From: Xiphias gladius
Lineage: Eukaryota > Chordata > Actinopteri > Istiophoriformes > Xiphiidae
Assembly: GCF_016859285.1 (NCBI RefSeq)
Contig: NC_053416.1
Location: 407,501 to 471,500, forward strand
Direction: 5' to 3'
Length of the DNA stretch: 64,000 bases
Shown: piece by piece, positions 1 to 12,799 of the stretch
Layout of the letters: every line of letters begins with the position of its first letter
How positions within the stretch are numbered: the stretch's first letter is position 1
Notes under the pieces: model-generated
What the model saw: the letters and a program-made list of their open reading frames with translations, nothing else
Database searches by the model: none
What the model was told of the DNA's origin: nothing
Program-made: the position numbers and the translations under genes

Positions 1-138
1 GGTAGGAGAAAGAGGTCAGACCCCGTTTCCACACGTGGTTCGGTTCAGCTTTACGTTCAGATTATAAAGTCGAGGGACACAGATGAGGACTCCGTAGGTC
101 CCATGACTCAGGTTGGACATGTTTCCGTCCCCTTGGAT

Positions 139-142
139 AAAA
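139..142 (-). terminator. Pol III terminator of tRNA-Asp
   Basis: A run of four T on the minus strand lies 8 nt beyond the mature 3' end of the tRNA-Asp gene, the usual place and form of a Pol III stop. Confidence 0.75.
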
Positions 143-150
143 GGATGCTC

Positions 151-222
151 CTCCCCGTCGGGGAATCGAACCCCGGTCTCCCGCGTGACAGGCGGGGATA
201 CTCACCACTATACTAACGAGGA
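151..222 (-). tRNA. tRNA-Asp (anticodon GTC)
   Basis: Read on the minus strand this is a complete 72-nt cloverleaf. The 7-bp acceptor stem starts TCCTCGT, the A box is TTAGTATAGTGG, the anticodon loop is CTGTCAC with GTC at 187-189, and the T arm carries the B box GGTTCGATTCC. The sequence matches the vertebrate tRNA-Asp(GTC) consensus as I know it, with no mismatch in the stems. No CCA is encoded, as expected in eukaryotes. It decodes GAC/GAU aspartate codons and should be transcribed by RNA polymerase III from its internal promoter. It lies about 2.9 kb from the histone H1 gene. Confidence 0.96.
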
Positions 223-669
223 GTGACCTGACCGCTCCACATTCATGAACCGATAAAACATTGAGGAAGTCCGGTAGTTTAATCCAGAGTGAAGGGTTGT
301 ATTCATTGTCCTAATGACCATTGTTGATTTTTCTTTTAATATATTTGCTCTGTCTTTTCTCTTTTTGGACACTAATAAACAAAGTCAGCTATGTATTAAT
401 AGTAATTATAACATCAAATGAAAGGCATCTGTCTTGAATATAACCGCAATCAGTTAATGATGAATCAAATTATTGATCCTTGTTGACTTTGTTTATTTAT
501 CTTTTGACCATGAGTCATCTATGAAATTCAGTGTCAAGAAGGTTAAACGTCAAATCAGAACCATACTGTTATTTACAAAGCCTATGATTTTAGTTTAATT
601 TGAATTTTTAGTTTTAATATTAGGCTATTCCATGATGGAGACATATCACCGTTAACCGTTTAGGGATTA
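223..669. other. AT-rich intergenic stretch
   Basis: AT-rich DNA with many stops in all frames. No gene, RNA or clear repeat is visible. The outer left end of the adjacent Tc1 element may have decayed into its distal part. Confidence 0.5.
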
Positions 670-2110
670 TGGCCAATTTTTATACTTAGTCCTTCATTTT
701 CAGAGGTTCAAAAGTAATTGGACAATTGACTGAAGGTTAGTTTCATGTTCAGGTTTGGCCTGTTCCCTTGTTATTTAATGACAAATTAATCAGATAAAAA
801 GGTCTGGAGTTTATTCCAAGTGTTGACTTGGCATTTGCTAGCTGTTTATGGAAACTCTCTATGTGGTCCAAAGAGATGTCGATGCAAATGAAGGAGGCCG
901 TAATTAGGCTGAAAAACCCAAACAATCCTACCAGACAGACGGCAGAAACCTTGGTAGTGGACAAATCAATGATTTGGTATATTCTTAACAAGAAGGAACG
1001 AACTGGTGAGCTCAGCAACACCAAAAGGCCTAGAAGCCACAGAAGACAACCAAAGTGGACGATCGCAGAATTATTTCCTCTGTGAAGAAAAAAACCCTAC
1101 ACGACATCCAGCCAGGTCAAGAAGACTCCGGAGGAGGCAGGCGTATCACTGTCAAGTCTAAGACCAAGAAACGCCCTCATGAATGAAAATACAGAGGGTT
1201 TACCACAAGGTGCAAACCACTGGTGAGACTCAAGAACAGACAGGCCAGATCAGACTTTACCAGAAAACCTCTAAAAATAAACTGCCAAGTTCTGGAACAA
1301 GATTCTGTGGACAGATGAAACCCAGATGAACTTGCACCAGAATGATGGGAAGAGAAGAGCGTGGAGAAGGAAAAGAACGGCTCATGATCCAAAGCCACCA
1401 AATCATCTTTCAGACACGGTGGAGGCAGCGTTATGGCCCGGGCATGTCTGGCTGCCGATGGAACCGGGTCGCTGATGTTTATTGATGATATAACTGCTGA
1501 TAGAAGAAGCAGGATGAATTCTGAAGTGTATAGTATCTGCTCAGATTCAGCCAAATGCTGCAAAACTGATAGGACAGTGCTTCACAGTATAGATGGATAA
1601 TGACCCAAAACATGCTGCGAAACCAACCCAGGGGCTTCTCAAGGCAGAGAGATGGAATATTCTTCAATGGCCAAGTCAGTCACCTGACCTCAACCCAATG
1701 GAACAGGCTTCTCACTTCCTGAAGACAAAACTGAGGCTGGAAAGACCCACAAACAAGCAGCAACTGAAGGCGGCTGAAGTAAAAGCCTGGCAAAGCATCT
1801 CAAGGGAGGAAACTCAGCGTTTGGTGACGTCCATCGGTTCCAGGCTTCAGCCAGTCGTTGACCGCAAAGGATGAAAATCCAATTACTATTTGTCCAATTA
1901 CTATTGAGCTTCTGAAAATGAGGGACTAAGTATAAAAATGGCTGTACTTCCTGGTTAATATGATATTTTGGTCAAACCCCCTGAATTAAAGCTGGAAGTC
2001 TACACTTCAATCGCATCCTGATGGCTTTGTTTCAGATCCGCTGTTGTGGTGTAAAGAGGCAAAATTAAGAAAACGGTGTCCCTGTCCAAATACTTATGGA
2101 CCTAACTGTA
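670..2110 (+). mobile_element. Decayed Tc1/mariner-type DNA transposon
   Basis: Two open pieces encode the start and end of a Tc1-family transposase. The first (828-1085) has the N-terminal helix-turn-helix part (KEAVIRLKNPNNPTRQTAETL). The last (1593-1874) has the second catalytic Asp in DNDPKHAAK and the third acidic residue in SPDLNPME. The first catalytic Asp is visible around 1312-1325 in another frame (WTDET), so the middle is frameshifted and the element is not autonomous. The right end is a long terminal repeat module ending TACAGTTAGG (read inward from 2110). Its inner part is matched inverted at 670-726, but the outer ~150 bp of the left end cannot be found, so that end is truncated or lost. 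This is a plain cut-and-paste element with a DDE-type transposase, inactive here. Confidence 0.88.
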
Positions 2111-2548
2111 TTCAGACTGTAAACACGATTATAAAAATTAAGTCATAAAATCCTACTCAAGTGTATAAAATATTTTAATCTGAGTGTTTTTCATGTTTAA
2201 TTAAATTAAAAATAGTCAAGTTTAATCAGCCTGTGTCTGCCGTTAGATAAATGCATTATGTGTAACTGTAAATAAAATATAAGATGCACTTCGGGTCCCA
2301 AATTCCCAGATACAATGTCATTAGAGGAACTGAACTCGGCAGAGGAAATATTTTTAAAATACGTTTGAATGTCAAATACAAAGATATTAGTTAAACGGGG
2401 ACCTGATCACATCCTGTAACAGATATCCACACAAACAGGAGCGGATTAGCGATATCAATAAGTCAGGCCCCCGTGCAGCATAAGAAAAATGTATTTCTTT
2501 ATTGAAATCTTAAACCACAGAATTATCAACCTGTTTCTCCGCGCAGTC
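2111..2548. other. Intergenic stretch before histone arm
   Basis: AT-rich, stop-filled sequence between the Tc1 relic and the start of the inverted histone duplication. No gene or RNA was recognised. Confidence 0.5.
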
Positions 2549-2994
2549 TTCACGTTAAATGTGCCGTTCGATGGGAAGGGGAAGTGTATTCCAGCGGCTC
2601 CCTCCGCGACAGGAGTAACCGCTTGGAGTCAGCGTCCGTGTGTTTGCCTCCACAGAAAAGTTCTGTGATTAAAGCCGAATAAACCCCCCACCTGCGGCGA
2701 TTTCGGCGTCATCCCGGCGTCGAATGCCTCTGCTTCCCGGGCCGCCGCCGCCACACGCGATACGGGCGACTTTTGGTGGCTTTATGAGGCGAAATGTGAG
2801 GAAAAGTCGCCGCGAGTTGTACAAAGTGACCGTGTATCAGAGAGGTTTGAAGCCTCCCGGAGCCAAATAAGCGAGCCGTCGCCGCGGAACACGGCCTCAG
2901 CCTGAAGCGGGGAGTGTTTCCTCGCTGCCGCGACAACAGTCGTGCCCCAAAACCCCCGTTTTGTGTGGATTTTTCGGGCAAAATGCGGGGGAGA

Positions 2995-3078
2995 AAACAC
3001 AAAGTGTCGCCACATTTCAGCAGGGCAGCGGAGCGGCGGTGCGGGTTGACTCTCCACGGTTCTCATGTGCTTTATAAG
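2995..3078 (+). promoter_or_regulatory. Histone H1 promoter: H1 box and TATA
   Basis: AAACACAAA at 2995-3003 is the H1-specific distal box of replication-dependent H1 genes. A GC-rich segment (GGAGCGGCGGTGCGG) follows, then the TATA motif TTTATAAG at 3071-3078. That order and spacing match known vertebrate H1 promoters. The TATA lies about 65 bp before the chosen ATG. Confidence 0.85.
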
Positions 3079-3142
3079 TCCCGCCTCCTGCTCTCAGCTC
3101 GGACACCTTCAGACGAACACAGCAGACCGCAGAGAGACGAAC

Positions 3143-3733
3143 ATGGCAGAAGAGGCTCCAGCACCTGCCCCGGCCAAAGCCCCGGCCAAGGCCCCGAAAA
3201 AGAAAGCCGCTCCCCGTCCCAAGAAGGATGGGCCCAGCCTCCCGAAGCTCATCGTCGGCGCCGTGGCCGAGTCCAAGGAGCGCAAGGGGATGTCGCTGGC
3301 GGCGCTGAAAAAGGTCCTGGCCGCCAAGGGCGTCGATGTGACGAAGGCCAACAAGCGCATCAACACGGCCGTCACGAAGATGGTGACCAAAGGCACCCTG
3401 ACCCAGATCAAGGGGACCGGGGCCTCCGGCTCGTTCAAGCTCGCCAAGGAGCCCAAGCCCGCCAAGCCAGCCAAGAAGATGGTGAAGAAGAAGCCGGCCG
3501 CCGTCAAAGCCAAGAAGCCCGCCGCCAAGAAGACCACGGCCGCCAAGAAGCCGGCGGCAAAGAAGCCGGCGCCCAAGAAGTCTCCCAAGAAGGCACCGGC
3601 CAAGAAACCTGTCAAAAAGGTGGCGAAGAAGAGCCCCAAGAAGGCCGCCGTCAAGAAGCCCAAGGCTGCCAAGAAGCCCGTGGCCAAGAAAGCCCCGGCA
3701 AAGAAGCCCGCAGCCAAGAAGGCCAAGAAGTAA
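3143..3733 (+). CDS. h1: Linker histone H1 (replication-dependent)
   Basis: Encodes 196 aa. The order is a short Ala/Pro/Lys-rich N-tail, a winged-helix globular domain (about residues 30-105, [20 protein letters not shown] and [10 protein letters not shown]), and a ~90-residue Lys/Ala/Pro tail with SPKK-type repeats. It binds linker DNA at the nucleosome dyad and compacts chromatin. An earlier in-frame ATG at 3065 precedes the TATA box, so ATG 3143 (context GAACATGG) is the start. The usual GYDVEKNNSR helix is [10 protein letters not shown] here, which I recall from other fish H1 proteins. There is no intron and no poly(A) signal; a histone stem-loop follows. It is the intact partner of the broken H1 at 13803-14293. 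Confidence 0.97.
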   Translation: MAEEAPAPAPAKAPAKAPKKKAAPRPKKDGPSLPKLIVGAVAESKERKGMSLAALKKVLAAKGVDVTKANKRINTAVTKMVTKGTLTQIKGTGASGSFKLAKEPKPAKPAKKMVKKKPAAVKAKKPAAKKTTAAKKPAAKKPAPKKSPKKAPAKKPVKKVAKKSPKKAAVKKPKAAKKPVAKKAPAKKPAAKKAKK

Positions 3734-3769
3734 ACTCGGCCCTTCGCAACCTGCACTCTGTGCACCAAA

Positions 3770-3785
3770 GGCTCTTTTAAGAGCC
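3770..3785 (+). terminator. Histone mRNA 3' stem-loop of H1
   Basis: GGCTCTTTTAAGAGCC forms the canonical 6-bp stem with a 4-nt TTTA loop, 37 nt after the stop codon. It is bound by SLBP and directs U7-dependent 3' cleavage. A purine-rich downstream element (AAAGAGCG, 3801-3808) follows at the expected distance. Confidence 0.95.
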
Positions 3786-3884
3786 ACCACAGCTTCTACC
3801 AAAGAGCGCTTCCTACCGCATCCACCGCCGAAAACACACACTCCTTTTGTCTCCCCCCCACGCAGCTCCGCGCTGCGCGGTCGC

Positions 3885-3888
<4 letters not shown>

Positions 3889-3914
<26 letters not shown>
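3889..3914. repeat. (CA)n microsatellite, left arm
   Basis: About 13 CA repeats just past H1. The matching site in the right arm (13617-13662) is longer. Confidence 0.95.
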
Positions 3915-3922
<8 letters not shown>

Positions 3923-4018
3923 CACTCCTATCAAAGGGTCGCATTACATTTACAGCAACGTCACGGGTGTTGAGCAAAAGGACGACTTTTCACGCTCAGA
4001 TCGGGCACAGCAGAGTGG

Positions 4019-4021
<3 letters not shown>

Positions 4022-4087
<66 letters not shown>
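4022..4087. repeat. (TG)n(GA)n compound microsatellite, left arm
   Basis: About 26 TG units run into seven GA units. The right-arm counterpart at 13484-13519 is only about half as long. Confidence 0.95.
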
Positions 4088-4088
<1 letters not shown>

Positions 4089-4329
4089 CACCAATAGAAG
4101 ATACTCGTGCTAACAATAGCACCAGATCATCACACGCAGTATCCCAACGCACTTTACACGGTCCGGCCTGACACAATACTACGCACGGTCACACAGCAGA
4201 TCCCTCCATCGGGAAGCGCTTGGTGACAGTGGACAGGAAAAAAAAGAGAGGGGGGCGGGGACAGCTGTACCTACTCTAGATTTCGACCACTGTCACGCTG
4301 CCTGTCATAATGGCCCTCACGACGCTGAC

Positions 4330-4775
4330 GCTTGTAGGTTCTGGCGTTAATAACAGCAGCAACGCTAGCAGCACCCAGGGAGAATCAGAATAATAATATT
4401 CATTCATAATGATAACAACGACAATAATAAATGATAATAATAATAAGAATAACAATAAACAATAACAGGTGTTAGGCAGACTCTTAAGCCTGGAGACGGC
4501 GTCTGCCTCCCGGACCCAAACTGGAAGATGCTTCCGCAGCAGAGGGGCCTGACGACTCCAGGCTCTGCCTCCCGTTCTACTCCTGGAGACTCTGGCGACC
4601 ACGAGCCGGCCTGCGTTCTGGGAGCGCGGTGTGTCCGCTGGGGTCACGGGTTCTATGAGCTCTTGAAGATAAGATGGTTCCTGACCGTTAAGGGCTTTGT
4701 AGCTGCAGGGAGCAGCATTTTATATTTTAAATTCTAGTCTGGATTTTAGAGGGGGGCCAATGCGGAGAAGCTAAC
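4330..4775 (-). mobile_element. L2 (Maui-like) LINE 3' fragment, left arm
   Basis: Read on the minus strand this carries the typical fish L2 3' region: CTACAAAGCCCTTAACGGTC, AAGAGCTCATAGAACC, CTCTGCTGCGGAAGC, GGCAGACGCCGTCTCC, then an ATT-rich tail. It includes decayed codons of the reverse transcriptase C-terminus and 3' UTR only. The same fragment, inverted, sits at 12800-13260, so it was already present when the arm was duplicated. The family name is from memory. Confidence 0.75.
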
Positions 4776-5840
4776 ACGGTTCCCGGATCAACCGGGTAAC
4801 ATTTCCGTGCCAATAACACCGAGGTGACAACTCACCCAGAAGCAAAAGGGATCCGGTGCTTCGCGCCGCCGTGGGACGCAACTCGCGACGCATTCTCAGT
4901 AGCACTCGCTCTACCTTGTTACGCTTCCGAGGTGCCCGAGCCTCGTCCTCTGCTCCTGCTTTGCGGCCCACCACATTTCAGGGGGAAACGCTGCGCTTAT
5001 TTGGGAGACGTCTCGCGAAGATACCGCTCGCTACGGGGCAAAGTGGTGCGTTCCCGCGTGAACAGCTGCAACGGTACCATCCGCCTGGAGTCAGCCGTAA
5101 CGCTCCGATATGCATTCACACTTCACCCGTGGCGCCGATGTACTTTTCAGAATCAGATTTACTGGCCAAGTTCTGTACGTTAACACACGAGAATTTGGTT
5201 CTGACCATCGGCGACTTGAGAAACACGGACGACATACAGACGGTGTACATTTATACGATCAATATTATAGATCGCGTAAAAGACAGTGGATACGCATAAA
5301 GTGCAAACCTGAGCGGTACTTCAAAGTCACGGCCCCCTTAACTGTTGAGGCCAGAACTAGGGGGGGGGGGGGGCTCCAGTTTTCTGTCACAAAGTGTTGC
5401 CTTGCTCATGTTTGTGTTGTAGATGGTATAACACCTCATGATATGTGCAGACTCCGACAGTCACACTCCATCGGTTCGGACCTGAAACGCTCCCGGTCGA
5501 CCCGGTCGTGTCAAAGAGCTTCTATCTGACTTTTATCTGACTTGTTGTGAGAGGAGGGGTAAGAGCTGACTGAGGCTCTGCAGCTCCGCTCAGTCAGGCC
5601 ACGGGTGCCCCTTCAAAAAGCCCAGAAATCCAAACTGCATATAAATCACATGGGATCAGAGCTATTTTGAAAACAAAACAAAGCAAAAAGGGGGAATAAA
5701 CCTTTCACGTAAGCTGTGAAATTGTGGAGGAAAAGACTCAAATAAGTCGAAGCGTGGTGGTTGACGTTGTTCGTCCAGATCAACCCGGACGGAAGCTCTT
5801 TTGTTTTCCTCTTTTCTTCGGGAGCCGTTAAACAGCGGCC
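4776..5840. other. H1-H3 intergenic DNA in left arm
   Basis: Unique-looking DNA shared with the right arm. An open frame at 4856-5299 (147 aa) resembles no family I recognise. In the right arm small indels break and shorten it, so I do not call it a gene. The stretch near 5148-5210 (AATCAGATTTACTGGCCAAG) resembles a common fish dispersed repeat. A G14 tract lies near 5360. Confidence 0.45.
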
Positions 5841-5847
5841 GTAGATG

Positions 5848-6446
<599 letters not shown>

Positions 6447-6476
6447 ACTCGCCTCGGCACGCCTAACGAACACAAC

Positions 6477-6492
6477 GGCTCTTTTAAGGGCC
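6477..6492 (+). terminator. Histone 3' stem-loop of H3 (left copy)
   Basis: GGCTCTTTTAAGGGCC forms a 6-bp stem with one U-G wobble and a TTTA loop, 30 nt after the stop codon. Confidence 0.94.
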
Positions 6493-7479
6493 ACATACTT
6501 GCGCTAGGGGCAGCGACTTCCTTTGCCACCTACCTACACTTTCTCTAGCAGTTCTGCTTTTTGGTCTAATCTGACTAAACTACTTTTCTAGTCTGATTAT
6601 AAACTCAGCACAGTCAAACATACAACTAAACAATAAACAACTAATGTTTCACTCCAGCTACAGTTCAGCAGTTAACATCTGTTGGGGCAGTAGAGAGCAT
6701 CAGTTTGCTACCAAACATGCAGTGGGCTTTTTTTTTTTTTTTTTTTTCCCCCCCCCTGGTTAGACCCGTTTGGTTGGGTATCACATTTACAGGAATTACG
6801 TTAAATATGCTGTAATTTTTAAAATAAACCTTATTTCTCAAGGCTGACATACCTGTCACATTACCTGCAGCACATGGCTGATGCTGACAAGCCAGTTATT
6901 TTCAGCAGTTTCTTCTAACTTGCTGAGGTGAGCGAAACATTGTCTGGTTAAACGAGCCTCTTAACTATACAAGTTAAACCAGGTGTTAAGTCTGACAGCA
7001 TTTAGGGGCAGTCCAGAGGACTTGAGCCGATGTCTCATAAAGGCAATGAGTACAAAGGGCATTTTGAATTTATTGAACAACCAAAACAGGAAATGCAGGT
7101 ACACAGAGCTGAAGGAACCCCAAGAAACCCCACAATGTTCCCCAATGAAATCAGTTGATTTCGTGGCCATCGCTGTGGATGGTCAGGCCTCTTTAAAGAA
7201 CAATATATTTTTCCTGTTTGTGTATGAATTTAATCGTGGCCCATAAACACCACATTTTAACTCTCATTGCTCTCAAGCCGCTTCGCTGCCAACATCCTTA
7301 CTTTTCTGTATAAATTTCAGGATGCAGCATCACGTGTGTTCGGAAGGATACAGATGCACATTTAAGTGATTGATGACACACAAAGATAAGAAGAGCTTTT
7401 AGTCTGAAGGGAGGACAGTGAAAAAAACTGAATTGTCCAGATGTCAGAAAAACATCCCATCATATAGTTGCTCTTGATG

Positions 7480-7980
7480 GTCTCCAGTTCTACTCTAAGG
7501 GGGACCAGGACATGTCCTTTGCCTCACACATAAAAACAAGTCTCTGGGACAGACCTCTAGGATGGATTATTGTAATTCCTTATTATCAGGATGTCCAAAC
7601 AAATTTCTCTCCAGCTGATCCAGAATTCTGCAGCACGAGTACAGACAGGAACTAGGAAAAGAGATCACATTTCTCCTGCTGGATTTTCTGCATTGGCTCC
7701 CTTTAAAATCCAGAATTTAAAATCCTGCTCCTCAGCTACAAAGCCCTTAACGGTCAGGAACCATCTTATCTTCAAGAGCTCATAGAACCCGTGACCCCAG
7801 CGGACACACCGCGCTCCCGGAACGCAGGCCGGCTCGTGGTTCCCAGAGTCTCCAGGAGTAGAACGGGAGGCAGAGCCTTCAGTCGTCAGGCCCCTCTGCT
7901 GCGGAAGCATCTTCCAGTTGGTCGAGGCAGACGGCCCCCACCCTGAGTCTGGTTCTGTGGGAAGTTTTTCTTCAAGTGAA
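7480..7980 (+). mobile_element. L2 (Maui-like) LINE 3' fragment in spacer
   Basis: Starts in reverse transcriptase C-terminal codons (GGATTATTGTAATTCCTTAT, then CAGCTGATCCAGAATTCTGC) and runs through the same 3' segment as the fragments at 4330-4775 and 12800-13260. After CTTCCAGTTGG it jumps to the distal 3' UTR (TCGAGGCAGACGG, CTGAGTCTGGTTCTG), so an internal deletion is present. It is decayed and 5'-truncated. Its orientation matches the right-arm copy. Confidence 0.78.
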
Positions 7981-8971
7981 TATGTAAAGAGATATGTTGT
8001 ATATAAGTAATTAACTTTATTTAGTAGAGATCTGTTCTCCCTTTTAACACTTATTTCTCTTTTTCTGTTGATCAGTGTCAAAATTTAATCTGCTTTTGTT
8101 CAATGTTTTAACAATATAAATGAATTTATTTCATAGGGACTGTAGAAGCATCTTGGTAAAACATTAAGAACAATATAAGAAAAAAGGTAAAAATGATTTA
8201 AATACGGATCTACAGACAATATGTGCTTTCAAATCAAGAGTGTGCAGGCTGCAGCGTCCTCGGCCTGGAAACACAGGACATCATGACGTCTTCAGCAGTC
8301 AGAGACCGAGCAGCTGGAAGATGAAGATGAAAAAGGAATAGATGGAGGAGGAGGATGGTCCAAGTTCAGGAGTGGGCCTCAAAACACCAGATCTCTCACC
8401 CTGCCTGGGAAGAGAGGTCTCAAAAAGATTTTGATTCTACAGACAACGACTGCATCGTCACCCCAGAGAAACAGCAGGTCAACATGTGGCCAGTCCGCTG
8501 CGGCATTCACCTCCGACCAGACCCGGTCTTCTCCGTGCTCCTCACACCAGGTGAGGAAAGGGCCGCGACCTGAAAGAGGATCTCAGAGACGGTTTAGATG
8601 CCGGAGCCACCAAAATGATTTGCCGCGTTGTCTGCGATGCAGGTCTTATCGCGGCTGTGACAGGGACCAGGAAGAGGTGTGTGATCTCAGGCTTGGAACA
8701 GATCAAACCTTCTGCAGTCCCGCTAATGACAGAGGCCCTTCAACCAACGAGCTCGTCTTTAGCTTCGCTGAAGGCCCGTTCCTCGCTGGCAGTTACCATA
8801 GCAACCAAGGTCGCAGCCACAAAACCCCCCAGGGTCACGATTTACACACATCGTGACCTAATGTTTAGGATTAGGTTCTGGATAAAATAACACATGTACG
8901 GATGTGACGTGGCTCAACGAAGACCGGAACTTGTCCGGATTTAAGACCGTGAATGTGACGTAGTCTGAAGT

Positions 8972-9545
8972 TAAAGGTACAGTCAGTGATTCTCATCTAA
9001 CACACTTTAGGACAGATTCGGTATCTGCTCACGCTCCTGTTTCTGTACATGGGAAACTAACAAAGTGGCTCGGACCGACTCCTCCAGCCAATCAGCAGCA
9101 ACATTAAACATGAAAACATTAGTTCTACTATGTTTCACTGAGCCAGTAGGTCACTATCGTTTTGTCCTGATTGTGAATGTCTGATCTAATCCCAACTGCT
9201 TGGTTAGCAAGCAGGTACCGGTGTCACGTGACGTTAAATTACTGGTCCCCGGACATTCAGCCACTCTCTATTTTACCAGGAGATGTGGTTGGTGTGGTGT
9301 CAGCTATAGGAGCAGGAGCGTTGTGAGTGTCTCTGTCTGCAGCTGCTGCGCTGGTTCTGGGAACTCTTCTGCATGTTTAGCTTCACTGCAGCAACTGTAG
9401 CCACAGCTCGCTAACCCAGAACTAAGCTAACGTCAGTCACATTACTCGCTGTCTCGTCGTTTGCTCTGTATCATGATATTTGTCCGTACAACGGACTGTG
9501 GATTGGATTGAAGCGTGATTCTATATGCTCTGCCAGTTTGATATT
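8972..9545 (+). repeat. Dispersed repeat, copy 1
   Basis: Begins TTAAAGGTACAGTCAGTGAT and contains a core (about 9095-9545) that recurs in inverted orientation at 43990-44700. Shared landmarks are TTAGTTCTACTATGTTTCAC, GGTACCGGTGTCACGTGACG, and ATTCTATATGCTCTGCCAG. No coding capacity was seen; it is probably a non-autonomous DNA element with internal deletions that differ between copies. Confidence 0.75.
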
Positions 9546-11078
9546 TTATCACTGACTTAATTTATATGTTTATAATAAATGATGATGATTCAGCTCCATA
9601 ACTGCTGGTCTCCTCTTTTCTCCCCATCAACATCTGGGCTCCCCCTGAAACTTCTTCCAGCAGCTGATACGACTTCCACCACACTTAAGAGGGAAAAACA
9701 AACTCCTACACGTGTGGACAAAGGGACGCTAGAGGACACGCATGCCGGGGTCCTGAAGAACGGAGGAGACTCGACTTTAAAAACATATGGACCAAGACAG
9801 GTAGATATGAAATAATAAAAGCCATAATCATGATGAAAATACTATTAATCAGAACAGAAATTTGTAGGACGATCACTTTGCCAGTCAAAAAAAAAAAACG
9901 TTGAAATTAACCAATTTTATTGTAAAAAAAAATTTTTACATCATGATCGGAATGATTTTTTTTATTTTTATTTAATTGGAAACTTAAACTTTTAACACGT
10001 CACTTTGCTGTCACTTAAACCTCCCGGTGGACTCGGGGTCGGGTACCCGACGTGAACCAGCGTCTGGTATTGATGCTGCGTCGAGTAGAATGGATCAATC
10101 AGAGCTTTTATTCTGGAATCGGCTGTGTGCTGCGCAGTTTCAGCTTTGAACGAAGCGGCAACAAAAAGAGCAAACGTTGGTTGAACCCGCGATTCCGCGG
10201 TGTCAGGTCAGGTGCGTTAACTTTCCAGATGAGAAACAGAATAAAGAAAGGGCAGCTCCACCAGAACCACCAGCGCCACCGGCTCCGGCGAGTCCGCCAG
10301 CGTGTCTTTCAACCTGGGCGCCGCCTCGAGCTGTTTCCGGCCACGTCACCTTTGATTTACACTGGAACAGAAAAACTGAAGGTTCTGCTGCGCGAGCTTT
10401 GTGTCGTGCACGCGCACACGGACGCGTGTTGACGTGTAACGCGGTCGTCTGTTCCAAGCCGCAGTGTGTAAACTCTACTGCCCCCTGGCGTCTGTCGAGC
10501 GAAACGAGTCTGCACCAGTTCACCTGGCTGCTGGTGCCGCCGTTAATCGTCATGTCGTCTTCCCTCTTTTCGGGACGGCTCCGCTGGGTCTTTGCGTAGC
10601 TATCGGGGCTCTACGGTGACTTGTGTTGGGACCGTCCGGTTCTTATTGCTTTGCGTTCCATGTGATACACGATCTGCAGTGTTTTACTTTGAAAATTGAC
10701 CGTTCTTGTGTGACTTCCTGTCCGGCTCGAGAAACATCGAGCCTTGTTTGACTGTTTAAGCGGTTGGATGCTGCCGTTTTGCCCATTTGAATATTTTGTT
10801 TGGAATCGTTTATAACATTCGAGTCAAATTATGGTTGACATTTAATTTAAATGAGTGAGACCTGGACAAATCCCCGTCAAGCGCAGGTAAACGGAAGGAC
10901 CCGTAAAGCAGTTCACGGCTAAACTAGCGTGTCTAAGGCTCTTGACTTCATGTGAGTGTGTCACGTTGGGTGGTGGTGGAACATTCAAAGCTCTTGATCG
11001 GAGTCAAGTGAAGAGCCAATAATGCTACGAGAGTGAGTATCGGTGCGAAGGAAGTCGCTGCCCCTAGCGCAAGTATGT

Positions 11079-11094
11079 GGCCCTTAAAAGAGCC
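11079..11094 (-). terminator. Histone 3' stem-loop of H3 (right copy)
   Basis: Same 16-nt stem-loop as the left copy, including the U-G wobble, read on the minus strand. Confidence 0.94.
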
Positions 11095-11124
11095 GTTGTG
11101 TTCGTTAGGCGTGCCGAGGCGAGT

Positions 11125-11699
<575 letters not shown>

Positions 11700-12799
11700 T
11701 TTGAAACATCGCCCTCGACCAATCATCTACGGCCGCTGTTTAACGGCTCCCGAAGAAAAGAGGGAAAACAAAAGAGCTTCCGTCCGGGTTGATCTGGACG
11801 AACAACGTCAACCACCACGCTTCGACTTATTTGAGTCTTTTCCTCCACAATTTCACAGCTTACGTGAAAGGTGTATTCCCCCTTTTTGCTTTGTTTTGTT
11901 TTCAAAATAGCTCCGATCCCATGTGATTTATATGCAGTTTGGATTTCTGGGCTTTTTGAAGGGGCCCCCGTGGCCTGACTGAGCGGAGCTGCAGAGCCTC
12001 AGTCAGCTCTTACCCCTCCTCTCACAACAAGTCAGATAAAAGTCAGATAGAAGCTCTTTGACACGACCGGGTCGACCGGGAGCGTTTCAGGTCCGAACCG
12101 ATGGAGTGCGACTGTCGGAGTCTGCACATATCATGAGGTGTTATACCATCTACAACACAAACATAAGCAAGGCAACACTTTGTGACAGTAAACTGGAGCC
12201 CCCCCCCCCCCCTAGTTCTGGTCTCAACAGTTAAGAGGCCGTGACTTTGAAGTACCGCTCAGGTTTGCACTTTATGCGTATCCACTGTCTTTTACGCGAT
12301 CTATAATATTGATCGTATAAATGTACACCGTCTGTATGTCGTCCGTGTTTCTCAAGTCGCCGATGGTCAGAACCAAATTCTCGTGTGTTAACGTACAGAA
12401 CTTGGCCAGTAAATCTGATTCTGAAAAGTACATCGGCGCCACGGGTGAAGTGTGAATGCATATCGGAGCGTTACGGCTGACTCCAGGCGGATGGTACCGT
12501 TGCAGCTGTTCACGCGGGAACGCACCACTTTGCCCCGTAGCGGCGGTATCTTCGCGAGACGTCTCCCAAATAAGCGCAGCGTTTCCTGAAATGTGGTGGG
12601 CCGCAGCAGGAGCAGAGGACGAGGCTCGGGCACCTCGGAAGCGTAACAAGGTAGAGCGAGTGCTACTGAGAATGCGTCGCGAAGTTGCGTCCCACGGCGG
12701 CGCGAAGCACCAGATCCTTTGCTTCTGGGTGAGTTGTCACCTCGGTGTTATTGGCACGGAAATGTTACCCGGTTGATCCGGGAACCGTGTTAGCTTCTC

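Larger units (their letters stand above)
6524..11047. other. Spacer of the histone palindrome
   Basis: About 4.5 kb of unique and repeat DNA between the two inverted H3 genes. It holds a T/C homopolymer run near 6728-6757, an L2 fragment (7480-7980) and a dispersed repeat (8972-9545). Open frames at 8355-8890 and 10052-10599 match nothing I recognise and look like chance. No histone gene or RNA gene is visible. Confidence 0.7.

Noticed and set aside
3017-3934. 305-codon antisense frame over H1
   Set aside because: It mirrors the Lys/Ala-rich H1 tail on the other strand; no domain, and the right-arm copy is broken.
4856-5299. 147-codon frame between H1 and H3
   Set aside because: Frame is not kept in the right arm, no family resemblance, and part overlaps a probable dispersed repeat.
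10052-10599. Overlapping frames of 116-140 codons in the palindrome spacer
   Set aside because: Mutually overlapping on both strands, GC-rich context, no family match.
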